Of a stretch of DNA of 64,000 bases, positions 8,721 to 18,018 are shown piece by piece (the stretch's first letter is position 1; each line of letters begins with the position of its first letter). The notes below the pieces were generated by a model. It was not told the DNA's origin, made no database searches, and saw nothing but the letters and a program-made list of their open reading frames with translations. A program made the position numbers and the translations under genes. The stretch is from the NCBI GenBank assembly GCA_963794155.1, contig CAWCCX010000003.1, forward strand, positions 213,778 to 277,777. The letters run 5' to 3'. The stretch is from Roseiarcus sp963794155. GTDB lineage: Bacteria; Pseudomonadota; Alphaproteobacteria; Rhizobiales; Beijerinckiaceae.

Positions 8721-11000
8721 ATGGCCAAGGAAGGCGCAGCCGATCTCAAGGCGGACGCCCTGCAGTTTCACAGCTCGCCCCGGCCGGGCAAGCTCGAGGT
8801 CGTCGCCACCAAGCCGCTCGCCAATCAGCGCGATCTCGCGCTCGCCTATTCGCCTGGCGTCGCCTTTCCCTGCGAGGCGATTGCGGCCGACCCCCACACC
8901 GCTGCGATCTATACCGCCCGCCAGAATCTCGTCGCGGTGCTGACCAACGGCACCGCCGTGCTTGGCCTCGGCGACATCGGCCCGCTCGCCGGCAAGCCGG
9001 TGATGGAGGGTAAGGCGGTCCTGTTCAAGAAATTCGCCGGCATCGACGTGTTCGACATCGAGGTGGCGGAGAAGAACGTCGACAAACTGGTCGACGTCAT
9101 TGTCGCCCTCGAGCCGACCTTCGGCGGCATCAACCTCGAGGATATCAAGGGCCCGGAGTGCTTCGAGGTCGAGGAGAAGGCGAAGGCCCGCATGGGCATT
9201 CCCGTGTTCCACGACGACCAGCACGGTACGGCGATCATCGTTTCCGCAGCGATCGTCAACGCGCTTGAGCTCACCGGCAAAAAGATTGGCGAGGTCAAGA
9301 TCGTCTGCTCGGGCGCGGGCGCTGCGGCGCTCGCCTCGCTCAATCTCCTCGTTTCGCTCGGCGCCAAGCGCGAAAACATCATCGTCTGCGACATCGAGGG
9401 CGTCGTTTTCAAGGGCCGCGAGAAACTGATGGACCGCTGGAAGGCGGTCTATGCGCGCGACACCAGCGCACGCACGCTCGCGGACGCCATACCCGGCGCC
9501 GATATCTTCCTTGGCCTGTCGGCCGGCGGCGTCCTCAAGCCCGATATGCTCAAACAGATGGCGAAGGACCCGCTGGTGATGGCGCTCGCCAATCCGACGC
9601 CCGAGATCATGCCGGAGCTGGCGCTCGAGGCGCGACCCGACGTAATGATCTGCACCGGCCGCTCCGACTATCACAACCAGGTCAACAACGTCCTCTGCTT
9701 CCCCTATATCTTCCGCGGCGCGCTCGACGTCGGCGCCCGCGAAATCAACGAATCGATGAAGAAGGCCGCGGTCGCAGCTATCGCGGCGCTGGCCCGCGAG
9801 ACGCCCTCGGAGGTGGCTGCGCTTGCCTACGGCGGCGAGGCCTCGCTGTTCGGCAAGACCTCGCTGATCCCGAGCCCGTTCGATCCGCGGCTCATGCTGC
9901 GCATCGCGCCCGCGGTCGCGCGCGCGGCGATGGAGAGCGGCGTCGCCCGCCGTCCGATCGCCGATTTCGACGCCTACGCCGATCAGCTCAACCGGTTCGT
10001 CTTCCGCTCCGGCTTCATCATGAAGCCGCTGTTCGCCAAGGCGCGCGCGGCGATGAAAACGGTGATCTATTCGGAGGGCGAGGACGAGCGCGTGCTGCGG
10101 GCGACGCAGGTGGTGCTCGAGGAGCGCCTCGCCAGGCCGATCCTGATCGGGCGGCCGGAGGTGATCAGCGACCGCATCAAGCGCTTCGGGCTGACGATCC
10201 GTCCGAACTCCGATTTCGAGATCATCGATCCGAGCGACGATCCGCGCTATCGCGACTACGTCGCGACTTACCTCAAAGTGGCGGAGCGAAAGGGCGTGAC
10301 GCCGGACGTGGCGCGCATCGTTGTGCGGTCATCCCCCAGCGTCATCGGCGCCCTGGCCCTGCACCGCGGCGACGCGGACGCCCTGCTGTGCGGCCTTGAG
10401 GGACGGTTCACCTCGCGTCTCGACCACATTCGTGACATCGTGGGCCTCGCGCCGGGGGTCAAGGATTTCTCGGCGCTGTCGTTGGTCATCGCGTCGGCGG
10501 GCGCCTATTTTCTCGCCGATACTCATGTTCGCTACGATCCGAGCGCCGAGGAGATCGCTGAAACCGCGATCGCCTGCGCCCATCATGTGCGCCGGTTCGG
10601 CATCGCGCCGAAGATCGCGCTGATCTCGCATTCGGACTTCGGCTCGGCCGACACGCCCTCTTCGCTGAAAATGCGCGAGGCCTTGCGACTTTTGCAGGAG
10701 CGCGCGCCCGACCTTGAGGTCGACGGCGAAATGCAGGCCGACACCGCGCTGTCGCTGGTCGCCCGCCAGCGCGTGATCTTGAACTCGCGCCTGCAAGGGG
10801 AAGCCAACGTCCTAATCTTCCCCAATCTCGACGCCGGCAGCACCGCGCTGCAGCTGACCCGGGTGATCGCCGACGCCTTGCCAATCGGGCCGATTCTCAT
10901 CGGCCCGGCGAAGCCCGCGCACGTGCTGACGCCCTCGGTGACCGCGCGCGGCATCGTCAACATGACGGCGATCGCGGCCGTCGAAGCCGCGAGCGGATAG
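8721..11000 (+). CDS. maeB: NADP-dependent malic enzyme with phosphotransacetylase-like domain
   Basis: Oxidative decarboxylation of malate to pyruvate, feeding NADPH and pyruvate from the TCA cycle. The 759-residue size is that of the bacterial fused form. Residues 1 to about 430 form the malic enzyme core, with the substrate motif GTAVLGLGDIG, the metal/cofactor motif VFHDDQHGTA, and a dinucleotide-binding stretch (IVCSGAGAAAL). Residues 435-759 form the phosphotransacetylase-like domain, which in known homologues is regulatory and not catalytic. The gene starts at ATG 8721 after a gggaggcg ribosome site. No partner genes are adjacent. Confidence 0.95.
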   Translation: MAKEGAADLKADALQFHSSPRPGKLEVVATKPLANQRDLALAYSPGVAFPCEAIAADPHTAAIYTARQNLVAVLTNGTAVLGLGDIGPLAGKPVMEGKAVLFKKFAGIDVFDIEVAEKNVDKLVDVIVALEPTFGGINLEDIKGPECFEVEEKAKARMGIPVFHDDQHGTAIIVSAAIVNALELTGKKIGEVKIVCSGAGAAALASLNLLVSLGAKRENIIVCDIEGVVFKGREKLMDRWKAVYARDTSARTLADAIPGADIFLGLSAGGVLKPDMLKQMAKDPLVMALANPTPEIMPELALEARPDVMICTGRSDYHNQVNNVLCFPYIFRGALDVGAREINESMKKAAVAAIAALARETPSEVAALAYGGEASLFGKTSLIPSPFDPRLMLRIAPAVARAAMESGVARRPIADFDAYADQLNRFVFRSGFIMKPLFAKARAAMKTVIYSEGEDERVLRATQVVLEERLARPILIGRPEVISDRIKRFGLTIRPNSDFEIIDPSDDPRYRDYVATYLKVAERKGVTPDVARIVVRSSPSVIGALALHRGDADALLCGLEGRFTSRLDHIRDIVGLAPGVKDFSALSLVIASAGAYFLADTHVRYDPSAEEIAETAIACAHHVRRFGIAPKIALISHSDFGSADTPSSLKMREALRLLQERAPDLEVDGEMQADTALSLVARQRVILNSRLQGEANVLIFPNLDAGSTALQLTRVIADALPIGPILIGPAKPAHVLTPSVTARGIVNMTAIAAVEAASG

Positions 11001-11070
11001 GCGCCCTTTTTCGCCGATAGTCGGCGCAGGGTTTGGTGCGCGGGTGGGACCATTGATTGGCGCGAGGCCG

Positions 11071-11835
11071 ATGTTTGACTTCAAGGACAAGGTCGTCCTG
11101 ATCACGGGCGCGGCCCAGGGCTTCGGCAGGGTCTGCGCCGTGGCCTTTGCGGAACACGGAGCAAAGCTGGTCATTTGCGACATCAATGATCGAGCCGGGA
11201 AGGAGACAATGCGCCTGATTGAGGCGTGCGGCGCCGAAGGCCTCTACATCCATGCCGACGTGGCCCGGGAGAGCGACGTGCAGGGCCTGCTCGAGTTGGC
11301 GGTGAGCAAATTCGAAAGGCTCGACGTAGCGGTCAACAACGCCGTCAAGGAAACCGCGGGCCCCACGCTCGATCTCCCCTCGGCCGCGTTCGACGAGCTG
11401 ATCGATACAAACCTGAAAGGCGTCTACTACTGCATGAAGCATGAGGTCGCCCAAATGCGGAAGAACGGCGGCGGAGCGATCGTCAATCAGGCATCCGTCA
11501 CCAGCAGCATCACGGGGGTGGCGGACAACGGCCTCTACGGAGCAACCAAAGGCGGCGTGATCGGCTTGACGAAGTCGGCAGCGCTTCAGGTCGCGGCGGA
11601 AAACATCAGCATCAACGCGCTTGCGACCGCGGGGTTCGACATTCCCGAGGATGTCTTCGTGCGGTGGATCGAAAGCCATGGCGTCTCGCGTGAGGAGGCG
11701 GCGGCCGGGTTTCCAATCGGTAGGCTGGGACGCCCGGAGGAGATTGCCGCCGCAGTGATGTATCTCGCTTCCGACGAGGCAAGGTTCGTCATCGGTACGG
11801 TGCTTACAGTCGACGGCGGCTTTACGGCTCGCTAG
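11071..11835 (+). CDS. SDR-family NAD(P)-dependent oxidoreductase
   Basis: A 254-residue classical short-chain dehydrogenase. The cofactor loop TGAAQGFG lies near residue 13, and the catalytic Tyr and Lys appear in LYGATKGG; a Ser in the expected position precedes them (QASVTSS). ATG 11071 is preferred to GTG 11044 because it begins with the standard FDFKDKVVLITG. The usual NAG motif at the end of strand 4 reads NNAVKE, which is slightly unusual. The gene follows maeB by 70 bases and may share its transcript. The substrate is unknown. Confidence 0.85.
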   Translation: MFDFKDKVVLITGAAQGFGRVCAVAFAEHGAKLVICDINDRAGKETMRLIEACGAEGLYIHADVARESDVQGLLELAVSKFERLDVAVNNAVKETAGPTLDLPSAAFDELIDTNLKGVYYCMKHEVAQMRKNGGGAIVNQASVTSSITGVADNGLYGATKGGVIGLTKSAALQVAAENISINALATAGFDIPEDVFVRWIESHGVSREEAAAGFPIGRLGRPEEIAAAVMYLASDEARFVIGTVLTVDGGFTAR

Positions 11836-12052
11836 TTTCTGCACGGCGCCGGCCGCGTGCGCACAGGCGCTTCATTTTGCCGCAACCGCCTATCCACAAG
11901 CGGCCGAAATTTGATTTGACAGCCGCAGCCTTCGGGCGAAAATATTCAGCTGTCGTCGTGAACAGGCAATGTGAAGGCGACGCAACCGCCGGCCGATCTC
12001 AAGGCGCGGCAGAAAGACGGGGTAGCCATGACTCCGCCGGACCAAAAGGAAT

Positions 12053-12073
12053 GACCCTGGCGCAGCCAGGGTC
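12053..12073. repeat. Perfect short hairpin
   Basis: The arms gaccctggc and gccagggtc form a perfect 9-bp stem closed by a three-base loop. No T-run follows on either strand, so it is not a classical intrinsic terminator. It may still fold in transcripts from the SDR gene on the plus strand. Confidence 0.6.
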
Positions 12074-12217
12074 GAAGCGCCGTCGCCGCTCGACATGCTA
12101 GAGCGGAAGGGCGCTCTCATAAATCGCTGACCAAACATGCCTGGCGGCGAGCGCGAAGGCCAAGCGTTTTCTCCGCCGAGATATCATCTGTAACGTCCCA
12201 GACGTTTCGCGAGCAGC

Positions 12218-12264
12218 GAAACAGGGCCCCGGTACGCCATGGGCGTCGGGGCCCACGCTGTTTC
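12218..12264. terminator. Long bidirectional hairpin, possible transcript end
   Basis: The outer arms gaaacag/ctgtttc, middle arms ggccccg/cggggcc and inner arms acgcc/ggcgt stack into one nearly continuous quasi-palindrome of 47 bases with a few unpaired positions. It lies about 35 bases beyond the stop codon of the minus-strand epimerase gene and 380 bases beyond the SDR gene. The outer A/T-bearing arms could act on both strands, but there is no long T-run, so the terminator role is inferred. Confidence 0.4.
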
Positions 12265-12298
12265 ATCGGTTCTGCCCGAACGAGGTCCGCTCGGCTGC

Positions 12299-13195
12299 TC
12301 AACCGCTTACGTATCGGCGCCAGTCGTGCGCCTCCTTGAAGCCCAGGACCTCGCGCGCCTTGCGGTTCGACAGCGGGGCCTCGAATTCGCCCATCTTGCG
12401 GGTCACCGGCGTATTCGGACTGAGCTTCGCCAGCGCCTTGAGGGTCGGCTCGTTGAGCGTGATCGTATCGTTGGTCGCGTTGAAGACTTGGAAGCCGAGC
12501 CCGTCCTTCTCGAGGCACAGCCGCACGATTTCGCCGAGGTCGCGCGCGTCCACATAGCTCCAGGCGTTGCGCTTGCGCAGCGGCGGGTCGGCGGCGTAAC
12601 GCTTGAACGGCCCGTATTCGTGCGGCTCGATCACATTGCCGATCCGAAGCGCGTAAATGTCGGCCTCGTAGCGCATGGCGAAGGCGCGGGCGGTCTTTTC
12701 GTTGCACACCTTGGAGAGGCCGTACAAGTCCATCGGGTCGATGTCGTAGTCCTCTTCGAGCGGAAACGCATGGAAGTCCTTGTCGCCCTCGGCGAAGCAG
12801 ACGCCGTACGTTGTCTCGCTCGAGGCGATCACGACCTTGCGGACGCCGAGCTTCATCGCCGCCTCGATGACATTGTAGGTGCTGATCACGTTGGTGGCGA
12901 AGGTGACGTTGTCCGGTTCGATCAAGACGCGCGGGATGGCGGCGAAATGGACCACCGCGTCGGGCGGGCGCGGCGGATAGCCGAGCTCGAAGCCGGCGAA
13001 AGTCGGGTGGGTGGTCAGCGCGTTGAACGCCTGGCCGCTGTCGGTCAAGTCGGCGATCAGCGTCGGCACGCCGGGAAGGTCGAGCGGCTTCAGATCGACG
13101 TTGAGGACCGAATAACCGTGCGCGACGAGATGCGGGACGGCGTGGCGGCCGGCCTTGCCCGTTCCCCCGGTGAAGACAATGCGTTTGCCGGACAT
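12299..13195 (-). CDS. NAD-dependent epimerase/dehydratase (extended SDR)
   Basis: A 298-residue extended SDR. The N-terminal nucleotide loop reads FTGGTGKAG, the catalytic pair is in DLYGLSK, and VVIASSETTYG contains the conserved active-site Ser/Thr. It most resembles sugar-nucleotide epimerases and uronate/aldose dehydrogenase-like members; the exact reaction is not clear. The start is ATG 13195, 74 bases from the upstream xerC gene on the same strand. No polysaccharide cluster surrounds it. Confidence 0.82.
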   Translation of the reverse strand: MSGKRIVFTGGTGKAGRHAVPHLVAHGYSVLNVDLKPLDLPGVPTLIADLTDSGQAFNALTTHPTFAGFELGYPPRPPDAVVHFAAIPRVLIEPDNVTFATNVISTYNVIEAAMKLGVRKVVIASSETTYGVCFAEGDKDFHAFPLEEDYDIDPMDLYGLSKVCNEKTARAFAMRYEADIYALRIGNVIEPHEYGPFKRYAADPPLRKRNAWSYVDARDLGEIVRLCLEKDGLGFQVFNATNDTITLNEPTLKALAKLSPNTPVTRKMGEFEAPLSNRKAREVLGFKEAHDWRRYVSG

Positions 13196-13269
13196 GCCCT
13201 TGCTTCTCCCGATTGCTGCGCCGTCTTCTTAGCGCCCGGGCCCCGAGGGCGTCGATAGGAGAATGGCAG

Positions 13270-14235
13270 TCACGCTCGCGGATGGGCGGAGCGATAGGCA
13301 GCGAGAAGCCGGGCGCTGTCGACGCCGGTATAGACCTGGGTCGTTGACAGCGACGCGTGGCCGAGCAGGTCCTGGATCGTGCGCAAATCGCCTCCGCGCG
13401 CGAGGAGGTGGGTGGCGAAGGAATGGCGGAGCGCATGCGGCGTCGCGCTGTCAGGCAGGCCGAGCGCGCCGCGCATCCGCGCCATCGCCAGTTGGACGAT
13501 CCGCGGCGACAGTGGCCCGCCCTTCGCGCCGACGAACAGCGGCCCGTCGGGTTCGAGCGGATAGGGGCAGAGCGCGAGGTAGTCCTCGACCGCCTTGCGC
13601 ACCGGGGCGATGGTCGGCGCCGAGCGCGACTTCTTACCCTTCCCGACGACGGTGATCGCTTCAGTCTCGCCGACTGGCGCGTCGGCACGGCGGATTCCCA
13701 GCGCCTCGGAAATGCGCAGGCCGGCGCCGTAAAGGAGCGCCAGCACCGCCGCGTCGCGCGCCAGCACCCAGGGTTCGCGCGCCTCGCCGTCGCGGATCGC
13801 GGTCGTGGTCATGGTCCTGGCGTCGGCCGCGCTCAACGGCCGGGGCAGGCGGCGTGCGGCCTTCGGAGCGCGAACGGCGGCGAGCGCTCCGGCGGTTTGC
13901 CCGCTTTCGCGCGCGATCTGGCGGGCGAGCGACCTCAAGGCCGAGAGCGCCCGTTGCAATGAGCGGCCGTCAACGCCCTCGACCCGCCGGCGGGCGAGAA
14001 AGGCGCGCAAGTCCCCCGGGGCGCAATCGGTGAAATCCGCAATCGTCGGCGGCGCGCCGAACCGCTCGGCGAGAAAGGCGAGAAATTGCCTGGCGTCGCG
14101 ACGGTAAGCCTCGAGCGTGCGCTCGGACAATCGCCGCTCATGGGCGAGATGGGCAAGCCACGCGCCCGCGGCCGCAGCGAGGTCAGGCGCAGCGGGTAGG
14201 CAGGCGAGTTCAAGCGACCGGGCGAACTTTTGCAT
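13270..14235 (-). CDS. xerC: Tyrosine recombinase XerC
   Basis: A cytosolic site-specific recombinase that, with XerD, resolves chromosome dimers at dif. The protein has 321 residues. The N-terminal SAM-like core-binding domain (about 15-110) is followed by the catalytic domain with the Arg in GAGLRISEAL, the Lys in VVGKGKKSR, HALRHSFATHLL, LLGHASLSTTQ and the nucleophilic Tyr in QVYTGVD. The family ending is complete. XerC is preferred over XerD by overall wording and by the host-gene context; no mobile element flanks it. Confidence 0.88.
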   Translation of the reverse strand: MQKFARSLELACLPAAPDLAAAAGAWLAHLAHERRLSERTLEAYRRDARQFLAFLAERFGAPPTIADFTDCAPGDLRAFLARRRVEGVDGRSLQRALSALRSLARQIARESGQTAGALAAVRAPKAARRLPRPLSAADARTMTTTAIRDGEAREPWVLARDAAVLALLYGAGLRISEALGIRRADAPVGETEAITVVGKGKKSRSAPTIAPVRKAVEDYLALCPYPLEPDGPLFVGAKGGPLSPRIVQLAMARMRGALGLPDSATPHALRHSFATHLLARGGDLRTIQDLLGHASLSTTQVYTGVDSARLLAAYRSAHPRA

Positions 14236-14432
14236 CGGAGCATGCTGCGCTGAAAGACTTAAGCGGTGGTTGCGGAGACGGGGCCGCTCGCGACCCTCGA
14301 TCGCGCGCTCGAGCAGGCGGCGGTCGCCGAAGGCGTCGCGCTGTTTGGGGCTTGACCCCCGGCCTCGCCCGGGCGGATGCTCGCCGCGTCCGATTGCCGG
14401 CGCGGCGATCGACGGGGATAGGAGAAAGCCCC

Positions 14433-14945
14433 ATGCGGTTTCTCGCCTTCATCGGCGCGCTTGCGATCTTGGGCGCCATTGCCGCAGCGATCTATTTGTT
14501 CGGCGGCTTCTATAGCGTCGCCGAGAACGAGGACAATCCGGCGATCGTCGACTGGGCGCTGGCGAGCGTCCGCGGCGCCTCAGTCGCGGGTCATGCGACC
14601 GATCAACCGCCCGCCAATCTCGACGATCCCGAGACCGTCAAGGCCGGCGCGAAGGTTTATTCGACCATCGGCTGCGTCAATTGTCACGGCGGACCGCCGA
14701 ACGCCAATTGGGCCAAGTGGTCCGAGGGGCTGAAGCCGGTGCCCGCCGATCTCAAGGTGATGGCGAAAGAGCGGACCGCGCCGCAACTGTTCTGGGTGGT
14801 CAAGAACGGCATCAAGTTCACCGGGATGCCGAGCTTCGGCCTGGCCGGGGCGTCCGATCAGGACCTCTGGTCGATCGTCGCTTTCATCAAGAAACTGCCC
14901 AGTATATCGGACAGCGACTATAAGACCTGGACCGCGCCGCCCTGA
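14433..14945 (+). CDS. Membrane-anchored cytochrome c (single heme)
   Basis: A 170-residue electron-transfer protein. The N-terminus (FLAFIGALAILGAIAAAIYLFGG written in full from residue 3) is an uncleaved anchor or a signal peptide. The heme-binding motif is GCVNCHGG, and the probable axial Met lies in FTGMPSFG about 50 residues later, as in class I cytochromes. ATG 14433 follows ggagaaa with correct spacing. The gene is isolated between xerC and the convergent mutT. The redox partner is unknown. Confidence 0.85.
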   Translation: MRFLAFIGALAILGAIAAAIYLFGGFYSVAENEDNPAIVDWALASVRGASVAGHATDQPPANLDDPETVKAGAKVYSTIGCVNCHGGPPNANWAKWSEGLKPVPADLKVMAKERTAPQLFWVVKNGIKFTGMPSFGLAGASDQDLWSIVAFIKKLPSISDSDYKTWTAPP

Positions 14946-14964
14946 GCGGCGCAGCCCGCCGGCC

Positions 14965-15366
14965 TTACCCCAGCAAATCCTCGAGGTGCGGAATGAGCGG
15001 CGCGTCCGCCGGCGGCATCGGGTAGCGGCGCAGATCACTCGGCCGCACCCATTTCAGCGCCTGCCCGTCGAGCGGCTGAACCAAGCCCTCCCATCTGCGG
15101 CAAACGTAGAGCGGCATCAGCAGGTGGAAGTCGTCGTATGTATGGCTCGCGAAAGTGAGCGGCGCGAGGCAGGCGGCCTTGACCGCGATGCCGAGCTCCT
15201 CGCCGAGTTCTCGGATCAGCGCCTCCTCGGGCTGCTCGCCGGCGCCCATCTTGCCGCCGGGGAACTCCCACAGGCCCTCGAGCGGCTTGCCTTTCGGCCG
15301 TTGCGCCAGCAGCACCCGGCCGTCCGCGTCGATCAGCGCCGCCGCGACGACGAGCACGAGCTTCAC
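14965..15366 (-). CDS. mutT: 8-oxo-dGTP diphosphatase (MutT, Nudix)
   Basis: It hydrolyses oxidised dGTP and so prevents A:T to C:G transversions. The protein has 133 residues, with an intact Nudix box beginning GGKMGAGEQPEEAL and continuing RELGEELGI. It starts with GTG 15366, which overlaps the argJ stop codon in a GTGA junction, so translation is probably coupled to argJ. This argJ-mutT order is common in Rhizobiales. Confidence 0.93.
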   Translation of the reverse strand: MKLVLVVAAALIDADGRVLLAQRPKGKPLEGLWEFPGGKMGAGEQPEEALIRELGEELGIAVKAACLAPLTFASHTYDDFHLLMPLYVCRRWEGLVQPLDGQALKWVRPSDLRRYPMPPADAPLIPHLEDLLG

Positions 15367-16604
15367 GAACGATAGTCGCCATTGATCGCGACATATTCCT
15401 TGGTCAGGTCGCAGGTCCAGACCGTCGCGCGCCCCCGCCCCAGATGCAGGTCGGCCGTGATCTCGATCGCATCACGCTTCATATAGGCCGACGCCGCCGC
15501 TTCTTCATAGGCGGGATCGCGCATGCCCTGATGGGCGACGCGGATCTTGCCGAAGAACACATCGAGCTTGTCGCGCTCGGCCTTCTCCCCTGCCTTGCCG
15601 ACCGCCATGACGACCCGCCCCCAATTGGCGTCCTCGCCGGCGCAGGCGGTCTTGACCAGCGGCGAATTGGCGATCGAGAACGCAATGCGCTTGGCCGCCT
15701 TGCGGCTCGCCGCGCCTTCGACCTTGACGGTGATGAACTTGCGCGCGCCTTCGCCGTCGCGCACCACCTGTTGGGCAAGATTGCGCAAGAGCTTGTCGAG
15801 CGCGCGCCTGAAGTCGGCCGCCCGCGGATCGCGGGCGTCCTCGATCAGCGGCGCGCCTTGAGCCTGGCCGGTGGCGAAGATCATCAGCGTATCCGAAGTC
15901 GAGGTGTCGCTGTCGACGGTGATCGCGTTGAACGAGCGCTCGACCGATTTCGCCAGCATCGCCTGGAGCGCTCCCGGCGCGATCGCCGCGTCGGTGAAGA
16001 CATAAGCCAGCATGGTCGCCATGTCGGGCGCAATCATCCCGGCCCCCTTGGCGATGCCGTTGATGACGACCTCGGCGCCGCCGAGCTTGACGCGCGCGGT
16101 CGCGATCTTCGGATAGGTATCGGTGGTCATGATCGCCTTGGCGGCGCCGAGCAGCCCGTCGGCGCTCGCTTCCGCGACCAGCGCGCCGATGACGCGGGCG
16201 ATCCGCGTCGCGTCGAGCGGCTCGCCGATGACCCCAGTCGAGGCCATGAAGATTTCGCTTGTGTGCGCGCCGATCGCATTGGCGGCGGCCTCCGCGACAT
16301 GGGCGACCGCGGCTGCGCCGACGCCGCCGGTGAAGGCGTTGGCGTTGCCGGAATTGACGATCAGCGCCCGCGCTTCCCCACGGGCGAGATGGGCGCGGCA
16401 CCAGTCAACCGGCGCCGAGGGGCATTTGGAGCGGGTGAACACGCCCGCGACCGCCGCCGGCCGGCCGAAAAGCGCGATCATGACGTCGGTCCGCCCCGCG
16501 TAGCGAACGCCCGCCGCGATGGTCGCAAATCGGACGCCGGCGATCGGGGGCAGGGCGGGATAGGACTTCGGCGCCAGCGGCGAGAGCGGGGCGGGAGCGG
16601 CCAT
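15363..16604 (-). CDS. argJ: Glutamate N-acetyltransferase / amino-acid acetyltransferase ArgJ
   Basis: It recycles acetyl groups in arginine synthesis by moving acetyl from N-acetylornithine to glutamate, and can also acetylate from acetyl-CoA. The autoproteolysis site is recognisable as PDMATMLAYVFTDA, with the new N-terminal Thr inside ATML; the two chains alpha and beta would form there. I prefer ATG 16604 (413 residues), which starts just before the typical SPLAPKSYPALPPIAGVR; an ATG at 16661 adds 19 residues. It lies between the PPIase gene and mutT in one minus-strand unit. Confidence 0.93.
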   Translation of the reverse strand: MAAPAPLSPLAPKSYPALPPIAGVRFATIAAGVRYAGRTDVMIALFGRPAAVAGVFTRSKCPSAPVDWCRAHLARGEARALIVNSGNANAFTGGVGAAAVAHVAEAAANAIGAHTSEIFMASTGVIGEPLDATRIARVIGALVAEASADGLLGAAKAIMTTDTYPKIATARVKLGGAEVVINGIAKGAGMIAPDMATMLAYVFTDAAIAPGALQAMLAKSVERSFNAITVDSDTSTSDTLMIFATGQAQGAPLIEDARDPRAADFRRALDKLLRNLAQQVVRDGEGARKFITVKVEGAASRKAAKRIAFSIANSPLVKTACAGEDANWGRVVMAVGKAGEKAERDKLDVFFGKIRVAHQGMRDPAYEEAAASAYMKRDAIEITADLHLGRGRATVWTCDLTKEYVAINGDYRS

Positions 16605-16670
16605 GGACGTTTCCGAAGCAAGAAGGAGAGCAGGCGGCGAGCCCGCTCTCGCGAAGGCCAATCCGTGGCG

Positions 16671-17591
16671 TCAGGGCGTCTTGGGCTTATCGGCGGGGGC
16701 GGGGGCCGTGGCGGCGGGGGCGTCCCTGCTCGGATCAGCCGCCTGGGCCTGGGGCAGCAGCTTGCCGTCGGCGTCGAACAGCTCGATCTTGGCGGCGCTA
16801 TGGAGCTGCGAGATCGCGTCGCTTTCCGCCTTCTGGGCGACATAGCGCGCCGCTTGGTCCCTGATTTGCTCGAAGGGCGGGAAGGTCTTGGTGCGCACGC
16901 CCTCGATCTTGATGATGTGCCAGCCGAACTGCGTCTTGACCGGCTCGGAAATCTCGCCTTCCTTCAGCTTGAAGGCGGCCTCGGAGAATTCCGGCACCAT
17001 GCGGTCCTTGGTGAACCAGCCGAGGTCGCCGCCGTCGCCGGACGGGTCCTTGGAGAGTTCGGTCGCCACTTTGGCGAAGTCCTCCCCGCCTTTGACCCGG
17101 GCGAGCGCCGCCTTGGCCTCGTCCTCGGTCGGCAGCAGGATGTGCCTGGCGTGGATCTCCTGTTGCGGCGGCTCCGCCTTCGCGGCCTCCTCATAGGCCT
17201 TCCGCTCCGCCTCCTCGGTCGTCGCCGCCTTGGCGACAGCGCCCAGCAATTGCTCCATCGCCAGCTTGTCACGGAAATAGGTCAGCTTGCGCTCGAATTC
17301 CGGGGTCGAGGTCAGCTTGTCAGCCTCAGCCTTCTTGGCCGCGAGCTTGAGGTCGACGAGATAGTCGAGCACGTATTTCTGCCGCGCCGCGCCTTCGAGC
17401 TTCTGCGGCAGGCCCGGGCCGATGTCGGCCATCGCGTCGGCGACGTCGTCCTCGGTGATCGGCGCGCCGTCGACCTTCGCCACGACCTTCGGATCGGCCG
17501 AAGCCGGGCCGGTAAAACTGAAAGCCGCGCCGAGCCCAAGCGCGAACGCGAGAGCGGCCGTCCGTGGGCGCGCGGAAAAGATGGTTGTCAT
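16671..17591 (-). CDS. Parvulin-type peptidylprolyl isomerase, periplasmic
   Basis: A SurA/PrsA-like folding catalyst for secreted proteins, 306 residues. The signal peptide is MTTIFSARPRTAALAFALGL, with cleavage near PASA-DP. A helical chaperone part (30-130) precedes the parvulin domain (about 140-235), marked by HARHILLPTEDEA, GGDLGWFTKDRMVPEF and TQFGWHIIK. The C-terminus is rich in Ala and Pro. ATG 17591 sits behind aggag; longer in-frame extensions have no ribosome site. It heads the PPIase-argJ-mutT operon, a common arrangement in alphaproteobacteria. Confidence 0.9.
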   Translation of the reverse strand: MTTIFSARPRTAALAFALGLGAAFSFTGPASADPKVVAKVDGAPITEDDVADAMADIGPGLPQKLEGAARQKYVLDYLVDLKLAAKKAEADKLTSTPEFERKLTYFRDKLAMEQLLGAVAKAATTEEAERKAYEEAAKAEPPQQEIHARHILLPTEDEAKAALARVKGGEDFAKVATELSKDPSGDGGDLGWFTKDRMVPEFSEAAFKLKEGEISEPVKTQFGWHIIKIEGVRTKTFPPFEQIRDQAARYVAQKAESDAISQLHSAAKIELFDADGKLLPQAQAADPSRDAPAATAPAPADKPKTP

Positions 17592-18018
17592 AGGGGCTCC
17601 TTTGGGGCGAACGGAACGCCGGTCGCCGATCGTTTCCATTTCGCGGAGGCCGCTATAGAGGGATTTGGGCGACATTGCGAGGGAAAGGAGCGCTCGCCCA
17701 GCGGAAATTGCGCCCCCGGCGACCCCGCTGCCTTTGCGAGCGCCTTCGGGCGCCGACGCCGCGCCGCGAGCCGCCGCGACGACATTGCGGCGTCCGTCGG
17801 CCTTGAGACTCACTTTTCCCTTGACAAGCGCTGCTGACGCCTTACATCCCCGCCATCCCGAAGCCGTTCTGGGTCCCGGCGCCATTTCCGAGCGCGTGGG
17901 ACTTTTTGCGTTTTCTCGGATTCTCGACATGGGCCGGCCTCCACCGGACGTCGAGACGGACAGCACCGCGGCGCTCGGCGTATCGCCTAACCGTCGCCGA
18001 AATGGAGCGTTTGGACGA
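17592..18018. other. 427-base intergenic region between divergent operons
   Basis: No gene is supported on either strand. The region must contain the start signals for the PPIase operon (minus) and for rpsM (plus). I see no clear -35/-10 pair or conserved leader. In many Rhizobiales adk and secY precede rpsM, but they are absent here. Confidence 0.55.

Larger units (their letters stand above)
11836..12298. other. 463-base intergenic region between convergent genes
   Basis: No credible gene is visible in either strand. The region holds two strong inverted repeats, listed separately (12053-12073 and 12218-12264). They sit between two genes whose 3' ends face each other, a natural place for bidirectional transcript ends. 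Confidence 0.6.

Noticed and set aside
7584..9674. A 696-codon minus-strand frame opposite the lysozyme and malic enzyme genes.
   Set aside because: Both opposing genes have clear family motifs; the minus frame shows only shadow composition.
15444..17837. A 797-codon plus-strand frame opposite mutT, argJ and the PPIase.
   Set aside because: The three minus-strand genes are certain, and the plus frame lacks any domain pattern.
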